The position numbers were made by a program, and so were the translations under genes. From contig CAMIFA010000044.1 in NCBI GenBank assembly GCA_946221495.1, forward strand, positions 1 to 30,706: a DNA stretch of 30,706 bases, given 5' to 3'. The notes under the pieces are model-generated. The model did not search any database. It was not told where the DNA came from and saw only the letters and a program-made list of their open reading frames with translations. The stretch's first letter is position 1, and every line of letters starts with the position of its first letter. The stretch is from an uncultured cyanobacterium (lineage in GTDB: Bacteria > Cyanobacteriota > Cyanobacteriia > Cyanobacteriales > Chroococcidiopsidaceae). This document shows, one piece after another, positions 25,801-30,706 of this stretch.

Positions 25801-26278
25801 TGTTATCAAAGACATTACCATAATCAAAAATATAAGCTTTAGCGTGTAATGTTCCTTTGGTGTATACCTTTACATGAAGCCGCTTTTCTTCAATCATCTG
25901 CACTAAATTTTTCACCAGCGTCTCGGCTTCATCTGTCTGATCCATTAGTTCAATGCTGGAACGAATATTAGCTGCTGTATCCGTCGCCATTTGTTTAACA
26001 TCAGCGCGTTTGGGGTAGGTTTGGGCTTCAACGCGATCGCTAATTAATTCTAGTCGTCTGTATCCTTGGGCAATTTGTTCAATAGTTTCGCGGTTGGTAG
26101 TGTTGCCAATTAATAGGCGTAGTTCTTTAATGTTGGTGAGGCGATCGCTAATTGCGGTAAAGCCAGAAAGAAAAAAGTAACCTACTGCAAAATGAGCCGC
26201 TTCTGATGAGTCGAGAATGCAGTTAATTTGGTCTACTAATTTATGATTGCGGTTATCTATAAGGTCGTGATTAGGCAT
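22871..26278 (-). CDS. PLD-type nuclease fused to SNF2-like helicase
   Basis: 1135 aa, soluble. The N-terminal roughly 240 residues are a phospholipase-D-fold nuclease with one HKD motif: H145-A-K147-x4-D152 and G175-S-S-N178. A superfamily-2 SNF2-like helicase follows: Walker A SDVVGLGKS (Lys301), DESH at 377-380, LLTATP near 405, IFTQY near 728, and ATDVLAEGLNLQ then HWNPVKLIQRFGRIDRIGS near 800-835 (motifs V and VI). The last 250 residues are charged and helical. It is the likely restriction effector that would translocate or remodel DNA and cut it, paired with the methyltransferase on the same strand 1 kb upstream. The pair resembles parts of DISARM and other defence systems but matches none I can name. 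No good ribosome binding site. Confidence 0.85.
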   Translation of the reverse strand: MPNHDLIDNRNHKLVDQINCILDSSEAAHFAVGYFFLSGFTAISDRLTNIKELRLLIGNTTNRETIEQIAQGYRRLELISDRVEAQTYPKRADVKQMATDTAANIRSSIELMDQTDEAETLVKNLVQMIEEKRLHVKVYTKGTLHAKAYIFDYGNVFDNKGRPLERSEKGIAIVGSSNLTLSGITHNTELNVVIHGNDNHAELTYWFEELWQEAEDFNETLMREMKQSWAASTVRPYDIYMKTLYALVRDRLEDTEPKDIILEDEITKQLAEFQKVAVSHAVQNIRDYGGAFVSDVVGLGKSFIGAAIVKRFEQTERARPLIICPPPLIEMWERYNEIYQLNAHVLSMGLLKEDDESGFKVLLDNFKYKDRDFVLIDESHNLRNNTTQRYKVLETFLAAGKRCCLLTATPRNKSAWDIYYQLKLFHQDDKTDLPIDPPNLKEYFQLVEKGEKKLPELLSHILIRRTRNHILRFYGFDATTHQAVDPSNFKPYLDGTRRAYVIVGGEHRFFPKRELETIEYSIEDTYQGLYQELRQLMSARIPRRPLPCQCLGTPRKRQLINPPIDELSYARYGLWNYVLKDKQKQEPYTTLQRAGTNLRGLMRVLLFKRFESSVYAFQETIKKLLLVHQRFLDALFQGFIPAGEEAQTLLSGNYNQEEEQDLMDALLQVSNKYDLADFDAERLQQHIEHDIQILKKIQILVTPITPQKDAKLQTLKKWLSKTPLKGKKQLIFTQYADTAKYLYDNLNPQGKQDDIEVIYSRNNKSKAQIVGRFAPEANKEYKFKPGESEIKTLIATDVLAEGLNLQDGDLIINYDLHWNPVKLIQRFGRIDRIGSIKDVIYGFNFLPELGIERNLGLKQKLKNRIQEIHDTIGEDAAILDGTEQLNEEAMYVIYEQKGKQLSLFDPEEEEFLDLNEAEELLRQLHKNDPSEFERIANLPHGIRTAKSSIQQATYVFCEASDPNRSDIKGYQQLFLLDHKGEVTSRDIPRILGAIKSDPTTPIATLPKYHNSAVMRVKRRFAEEVKHRQAEREYNQSLTQAQRYILRELRIFFKAIAQEEVKTQVNILEKAFRGSMTQAINRELNSLRRNGVTGQNLFNQLVQIYSQHNMREWLNNNNMPSISHPIPIIICSEALG

Positions 26279-26381
26279 ATTTTATTACTTATAAATGTAG
26301 ATAGAGACGCACCAACGGCTGACTCAATTTGCAGATTTGCGCGGATGAATACAAATATTTAAGACTTAAAGTAAATCCGAT

Positions 26382-26825
26382 TTAAGATGCTAAAACTTCG
26401 CTGAGGACAACAACGGGCAAACCAGACACATTGCGAAAGCCCTTATCGTTAGTAATAAATTGGGTACAATTGACAGATAAAGCTGTAGCAGCATGAATAG
26501 CATCCGGTGTTTTTAGGTTAGTGGTAGCCCTGAGAGTTGCAGCTTGCCTTAGTATGACTTGACTGATAGGAATTAGTCGCATTTCTGAAGAGAGAAGGAG
26601 CTGTTCATATTCTGCAATCAGAGCATTATTCGCAGTTCTCAACGGTACGACTAGTGTTTCCATTAATATTAGTTCACTGCTAATAATTTCAACTTCGTTC
26701 GTTTGAAATTTTAGCCATAGTGGTTGCAGCAGTGAGTAATAATCAGGGTGAGATTCAATAGTATAGATAACTGGTGATGTATCTACATAAATAAGGCTAG
26801 ATGATGGGATGTTTAACTGTCCCAT
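26382..26825 (-). CDS. PIN-domain RNase (VapC-like toxin)
   Basis: 147 aa, one PIN domain. The four acidic residues of the family are all present: Asp15 in YVDTSPVIY, Glu56 in LILMETLV, Asp108 in KTPDAIHAA and Asp127 in FITNDKGF. VapC-like PIN proteins cleave RNA (often tRNA) with Mg2+ and are held inactive by a partner antitoxin. The start codon lies 13 bases after the stop of an unrecognised 131-aa gene, and its ribosome binding site TAGGAA contains that stop, so translation is probably coupled. The pair lies between the two large defence genes on the same strand. Confidence 0.85.
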   Translation of the reverse strand: MGQLNIPSSSLIYVDTSPVIYTIESHPDYYSLLQPLWLKFQTNEVEIISSELILMETLVVPLRTANNALIAEYEQLLLSSEMRLIPISQVILRQAATLRATTNLKTPDAIHAATALSVNCTQFITNDKGFRNVSGLPVVVLSEVLAS

Positions 26826-26835
26826 GTCTGTTTTA

Positions 26836-26841
26836 TTCCTA
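26836..26841 (-). promoter_or_regulatory. ribosome binding site overlapping the upstream stop
   Basis: On the minus strand TAGGAA includes the TAG stop of the 131-aa gene and sits about ten bases before the PIN gene's ATG. This arrangement usually couples translation of the two genes. Confidence 0.6.
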
Positions 26842-27234
26842 ATTCTTCCATGCTCTAGGTTTGTTTCTTATATATTTTTTTATTAACTCCTCGTCTGGAA
26901 CTTTAGATGTCACGTCTACTAGCCCAATACCATGTAATTTTGCAACAGCAGCAATTCTAGAATTATTAGTTTTTTCAGCTTCTCGGATCTCTTGCCGTTT
27001 TTTTCTAATGAACTCCTTTGCTTCTTCTTCGGTAGGTGGTTCTGCTATATAAGAAGATAAATCTACTTCTTCACTATGACCATCTTCATAGTATGCAGTC
27101 ACAGTTATATAGTTAGGTGAATGACCATATTTCAGGTCATTTTTGGCAGCAGCGATCGCTGAGTCTAAGCTAGGTGCAATTGCTACTTCATCTCCCTCAA
27201 TATTTTCGACTTTGAAAGCAAAAGGTTTTTCCAT
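26839..27234 (-). CDS. unrecognised protein in antitoxin position
   Basis: 131 aa, soluble. The first 62 residues look like a small alpha/beta domain (FAFKVENIEGDEVAIAPS, YITVTAYYEDGHSEEVDLSSYI). The rest is helical and charged (TEEEAKEFIRKKRQEIREAEK) and ends in a basic tail (KKYIRNKPRAWKN). It has no RHH, AbrB, Phd or HTH pattern that I can see, so it does not look like a known VapB. Its place just before, and coupled to, the PIN gene suggests an antitoxin. The basic C-terminus could reach into the acidic PIN active site. This is inference; it could instead be an unrelated accessory protein of the defence block. Confidence 0.6.
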   Translation of the reverse strand: MEKPFAFKVENIEGDEVAIAPSLDSAIAAAKNDLKYGHSPNYITVTAYYEDGHSEEVDLSSYIAEPPTEEEAKEFIRKKRQEIREAEKTNNSRIAAVAKLHGIGLVDVTSKVPDEELIKKYIRNKPRAWKN

Positions 27235-27313
27235 GAGGTTCTCGGTGAGGTGAATAAGCGTTATTTTAGAAGCTGCTATCTGAGCACTTTATAACTTCCT
27301 TAGTATCCTTCTA

Positions 27314-30300
27314 TCACAACCCATAAAGGGCAGCAACGCGATCGTCTATTTCTTTCTCCCATGCTTGACACTCAATTCCTTTAGCATCTAGGCATTTTTG
27401 CACTAGCTGAGATATTGCATCTCGTTCAGTAGTAGAAGCATTGGGAATAGGAAGCTTAGTAACATAAGGTGTTTGCATGGCAAAAGCACCACCCGACAAT
27501 TTTGAGCAGGTATTATACAGATATTCCCATGCAGTAGAAGAGTTTAAGACACCTAATAAGAATAAATCATTACTAAAAATTATAAATACTTTGTTATTAA
27601 CAAAAGCTCCTGTATCATCAAAGGCAAAAGCTTGATTTGTAGCGATTTCTTGATAAATAATTTTTGCTTTCTCAAATCGTTCAGTATCACCAGGACTAGC
27701 TTGGAGTTCATACCACTTGTAATCACCACGCGCCCGCCCTTGAGATTCTTTTCCAGTTTTCTTTGGTGTCAGCTCTACTTGCCATTGAGCCAAGTAAGCT
27801 TTGATAGCAGGGTAAGCATCTATATCAATGCCACGCTTTGTTAATATAAGCCATCTATCCTTGTAATTTATACGCCACTTGCGAATATCCTTACCTATAG
27901 CTAGAGGCTTGATAATCTCTGCACTTTTAGGATCTTGGGTAATCAATTGTGCTCGTTTCAACCCATCAATGATAAATGCCTTGTTAAAGCCAGTCTTAAC
28001 ACCATAATAAATTTGACCATTGACATATTCACCTAACGGAATCCCTGCTGCTTCTATCTTTTGTAAATAATTTGTAGAAGTAGAATCAGTTAGTTTCCAG
28101 CTTGAACCATTTAGAGCATTGGAAGGTAAAGTTTGCCCCCTGGCTCGAATCATTCCTAAAACATCAGGATAGGGAGATTCTAAAGATTTTACCTGAGTAA
28201 AAATAGTTGATTTATTTGCTGATTCTTCATTCTGAGCAATAAAAATCATTGGATAAGCAGTTGCACTTTTGAAAACAGGTAAATCTCCAAAATCAGTAAT
28301 ACTGTGAACTTGACAAGTTTCAGCAATGTGTTTTCGCAATTTTTCCCCGTAATTAGCCCGAAACCATTTATTAGGAGAAATAAACGTTAACATTCCATTT
28401 GGACGTAATAGTTCCAAAGCACGAGCATAAAAATAACAGTACAAATCAGCAGTTCCGGTATAAACAGCAGGATAAACCTTCTGCAATGTAGGCTTTAAAT
28501 GTTTAATTAATTCCTGGCGCACATAAGGTGGATTCGCTACCACAATATCAAAACCACCATTTGCAAATACCTCAGCGAATTCCACTGCCCAATCAAAACC
28601 AGATACTTTACTGCTACCATGAGTCATCAGAGAAATTTGAGTCTTCAATCCTAAAATCTCTGCTTCTAGCTTCTTTTTCTCTCCTCCATGATGCGCCCTC
28701 AAATATCGAGCTTTAGCTTGTCGATATTGAATTATAAGTTCATCTCTAATTGCTCCTGTTCCTGTAGGGCTAGGCGCAATTAGACTATCTCCAACTTCAA
28801 TTTTATATTTCAGATTCGGTAGTGGTTTTGGGTCATCTCCCTCGTATTCCACTGCTAGAGATAGCCATAACCTTAAACGGGCAATATTAACAGCAAATGG
28901 ATCAATGTCTACTCCATAAAGATTGTTTTCAATAATTTCTAACTTGCGGTCATAGATAGTTTTTGTATCTAGCTTTTTTGCATTAAATAAGCATTGCCGT
29001 AAATCTAATAACTCATGCAGCATTCCTAATAAGTAAGCCCCACTTCCAGCAGCTAAATCACAGGTACGGACGCGCCGTAATGCTTCTAAAATTGCTTCTG
29101 GATTACCTAAATTTACTGGTTCATGTTCATCAACAAATTGAGCTATTGCATCGGGTAATTCTCCTACAACCTGAGTTTTGAGATAGCCTTTTAATGCTTC
29201 TCGACACATAAATGAAACAATTGGTTTAGGAGTATAATAACTACCAGATCCATGTCTATCTGTGACGAGTTCTTCAAACACTTTACCCAACATTTCTGGG
29301 TCAACTGCTACTTCAACATCCAGAGGTGTACTCTCAGTAACAGTAAAAGCAAAGCGTTGAAATAGGTCATGAAGAATAGTATCTAAACACTCATCTGGAA
29401 TTATGATTTGAGCATCTTTGTCATCTTCGTCTTTCTCAAATAGACCGCCATTTAAGTAAGGTACAGTACCTATTAAATATTTAATATAACCACCGTTATT
29501 GATGCCAGCTATATCAATTTGTGGCGGGTTATTGAGTCCAGTAAAGAAGAGATGTGATAGGCGATCGCGGTAAAAGTTCTTATTTAAAGTGCTATTATCC
29601 TGTTGGTAAGTCTCCCGCAAAGCTGATAAATAATCGGTTCGTCCATTTAACTTCAGCCAACCTTTTTTCTGAATAAAGGCAATGAACATTAAACGGTTAA
29701 ATAACTTTTGAGTAAATAGCCGCTTCCGTTCTGCTTCTTTTATTCCTTGAATTAGCCTTTCAACTTTCTCAAAAACTTGACGATACTGCTGAAAAAACTT
29801 CTGGGTAACTACCTCAACATCAAATGCATCATCATGGCGTTGCTGAATCTCTAAAGGCGATGCATCCGATTTGATGGATTCAATATCTAGTAGGTTGAGT
29901 TGTTCTGTCGCTGTTCTTAACTGTTCTCCTTCGCCTACAGTAATACGTCTGAAAAGTTTTCGTTTCTCAACTTTGTTATCGTATTTAACATTGAGAAAAT
30001 GCCACTGCGATTGTGTTTGATTAGAAAAAATAAAGAGAGCATAGGGATGATTTTGCAAAAGACGCTCTACAACAATTCTTTCTCGTTCTCTTGATAGTTG
30101 ATTTGATTTAAGACGTGCATAAATAACATGAAAGTCATTGTTAGTTCCTCCAGAGGCTAGCAATAATGGATCTTCTGCTAACTCATTGTCAACTCTTGCA
30201 GTCCATCCGCGACGAGAAAGCGGTTGATTAACTCGTTCGTAGTTCAACTGGCTCCAAAATAATCTCTTAAGTACATCAAGACTTTTTAAACTTTGAAGTG

Positions 30301-30337
30301 ATTTCTCAACAGATTTTTGTAATTCTAATAATGACAT
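27314..30337 (-). CDS. Eco57I/PglX-like adenine-N6 DNA methyltransferase
   Basis: 1007 aa. Layout: an N-terminal alpha/beta region (1-150) of a kind common in this family; a helical part; GSGSYYTPKPIVSFM near 366; SAM-binding motif I DLAAGSGAYLLGML near 425; the YGVDIDPFAVNIARLRLWLSL segment near 470; the catalytic motif IV NPPY (VVANPPYVRQEL) near 602; and a C-terminal target-recognition region of the TaqI/Eco57I type. NPPY marks an amino-methyltransferase, most likely adenine-N6. I see no PD-(D/E)xK nuclease motif at the N-terminus, so it probably methylates only, leaving cleavage to the PLD-helicase protein. It is the first gene of the block and has palindromes upstream. Confidence 0.88.
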   Translation of the reverse strand: MSLLELQKSVEKSLQSLKSLDVLKRLFWSQLNYERVNQPLSRRGWTARVDNELAEDPLLLASGGTNNDFHVIYARLKSNQLSRERERIVVERLLQNHPYALFIFSNQTQSQWHFLNVKYDNKVEKRKLFRRITVGEGEQLRTATEQLNLLDIESIKSDASPLEIQQRHDDAFDVEVVTQKFFQQYRQVFEKVERLIQGIKEAERKRLFTQKLFNRLMFIAFIQKKGWLKLNGRTDYLSALRETYQQDNSTLNKNFYRDRLSHLFFTGLNNPPQIDIAGINNGGYIKYLIGTVPYLNGGLFEKDEDDKDAQIIIPDECLDTILHDLFQRFAFTVTESTPLDVEVAVDPEMLGKVFEELVTDRHGSGSYYTPKPIVSFMCREALKGYLKTQVVGELPDAIAQFVDEHEPVNLGNPEAILEALRRVRTCDLAAGSGAYLLGMLHELLDLRQCLFNAKKLDTKTIYDRKLEIIENNLYGVDIDPFAVNIARLRLWLSLAVEYEGDDPKPLPNLKYKIEVGDSLIAPSPTGTGAIRDELIIQYRQAKARYLRAHHGGEKKKLEAEILGLKTQISLMTHGSSKVSGFDWAVEFAEVFANGGFDIVVANPPYVRQELIKHLKPTLQKVYPAVYTGTADLYCYFYARALELLRPNGMLTFISPNKWFRANYGEKLRKHIAETCQVHSITDFGDLPVFKSATAYPMIFIAQNEESANKSTIFTQVKSLESPYPDVLGMIRARGQTLPSNALNGSSWKLTDSTSTNYLQKIEAAGIPLGEYVNGQIYYGVKTGFNKAFIIDGLKRAQLITQDPKSAEIIKPLAIGKDIRKWRINYKDRWLILTKRGIDIDAYPAIKAYLAQWQVELTPKKTGKESQGRARGDYKWYELQASPGDTERFEKAKIIYQEIATNQAFAFDDTGAFVNNKVFIIFSNDLFLLGVLNSSTAWEYLYNTCSKLSGGAFAMQTPYVTKLPIPNASTTERDAISQLVQKCLDAKGIECQAWEKEIDDRVAALYGL

Positions 30338-30506
30338 AGCGGGATAGGAAGATAAATATAGGGAACCTACCGCGCAGCAAAGCTGACCGCATAACGCTTA
30401 AACGTTGCAGTTATTTATGAATTATTTGTTAGAAAGCTAGTTTAATAGGCTTTGTATTACTTATTCATAATCGCGGTTAATTGTTCAGCAAACTACGCTT
30501 AAAATC

Positions 30507-30520
30507 TGACAAATTTGTCA
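30507..30520. promoter_or_regulatory. 14-bp palindrome, possible operator
   Basis: TGACAAATTTGTCA reads the same on both strands. It is about 170 bases upstream of the methyltransferase start. Confidence 0.45.
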
Positions 30521-30586
30521 CAGCTTCAGTTTGATTGTTTACTAAAACATTTAAAGTTTCAGTAATAACCTTTAAACTGATATTTG

Positions 30587-30598
30587 CTGTTTAAACAG
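30587..30598. promoter_or_regulatory. 12-bp palindrome, possible operator
   Basis: CTGTTTAAACAG reads the same on both strands; it is the second of three palindromes upstream of the methyltransferase. Confidence 0.4.
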
Positions 30599-30637
30599 AT
30601 TTAATATATGACAGCTTGTTTTACTTAACGACTTATA

Positions 30638-30657
30638 AAACAAAGTTAACTTTGTTT
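30638..30657. promoter_or_regulatory. 20-bp perfect palindrome, possible operator
   Basis: The arm AAACAAAGTT at 30638-30647 is followed without a gap by its exact reverse complement at 30648-30657. A dimeric regulator could bind here; the gene it controls could be the methyltransferase or one beyond the right edge. Confidence 0.5.
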
Positions 30658-30706
30658 CTTTTGAAACTGCGACAGTGAATCTACTAACAAATAAAATAAA
30701 AGTAGT

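Larger units (their letters stand above)
30338..30706. other. upstream region of the methyltransferase, gene-free
   Basis: 369 bases, AT-rich, without a coding frame of note up to the right edge. It holds three perfect palindromes (30507-30520, 30587-30598, 30638-30657), listed separately, and a GC-richer patch near 30370-30395 (CTACCGCGCAGCAAAGCTG) that may be a repeat remnant. The promoter of the methyltransferase block must lie here, but I cannot fix it. Confidence 0.5.

Noticed and set aside
26839..27234. Calling the 131-aa protein VapB
   Set aside because: Position fits, but no RHH, AbrB, Phd or HTH pattern is visible; I left it as unrecognised.
22871..30337. Labelling the block as DISARM or BREX
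   Set aside because: DrmA, DrmB (DUF1998), PglZ and BrxC-type genes are not in the window, and the PLD domain is fused to the helicase. The label would go beyond the evidence.
29890..30337. N-terminal nuclease in the methyltransferase (type IIG reading)
   Set aside because: I see no PD-(D/E)xK or HNH arrangement in residues 1-150; the region looks like a conserved alpha/beta domain common to this methylase class. A divergent nuclease cannot be fully excluded.

Overview
The window is cyanobacterial chromosome. The octamer GCGATCGC (HIP1) recurs throughout, and several genes are diagnostic of oxygenic phototrophs: rpaB, sqdB/sqdX, a Psb28-2-type photosystem II assembly factor, ycf46, ycf35 and a CCB-family cytochrome b6 haem-assembly factor. 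Heptameric tandem repeats at gene edges and small palindromic repeats inside genes suggest a large-genome lineage (Chroococcidiopsis- or Nostoc-like). I cannot fix the genus from sequence alone.

Positions 1-22017 look like ordinary housekeeping chromosome. In order they hold: a possible 3' gene end; an alpha/beta hydrolase (-); cobI (+); a proline-rich TonB-like envelope protein (+); a heptose-7-phosphate-kinase-like sugar kinase with rfbB (+); a small protein built from four MshEN-type motifs (+); a DUF456 membrane protein, a CCB-family protein and rpaB (all -); radA (+), divergent from rpaB; a small conserved protein (+); the sulfolipid pair sqdB-sqdX (-); a ribbon-helix-helix-like protein, ycf46 and ycf35 (+), closed by a strong rho-independent terminator; psb28-2 with a TIGR01777 epimerase (+); a short-chain dehydrogenase (-); an alanine/glycine:cation symporter with a universal stress protein (+); a coiled-coil membrane protein (+); and tRNA-Val(GAC).

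From the tRNA to the right edge the character changes to an accessory region. About 850 bases without a gene are followed by a four-gene block, all on the minus strand. Read in the direction of transcription it is: an Eco57I/PglX-like adenine-N6 DNA methyltransferase (1007 aa); an unrecognised 131-aa protein; a PIN-domain (VapC-like) RNase; and a 1135-aa protein that joins a phospholipase-D-type nuclease domain to an SNF2-like helicase. I read this as a compact ATP-dependent restriction-modification-like defence system with a toxin-antitoxin-like pair between its two large genes. The region upstream of the methyltransferase carries three perfect palindromes that could be operator sites. The block has HIP1 sites too, so it is probably long resident in cyanobacteria rather than a very recent import.

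The most noteworthy points are the defence block with its embedded PIN pair and unknown partner, the stand-alone protein whose four 24-residue motifs match the spacing of c-di-GMP-binding MshEN domains, and two small palindromic repeats lying in frame inside coding sequences (rfbB and the TonB-like gene).
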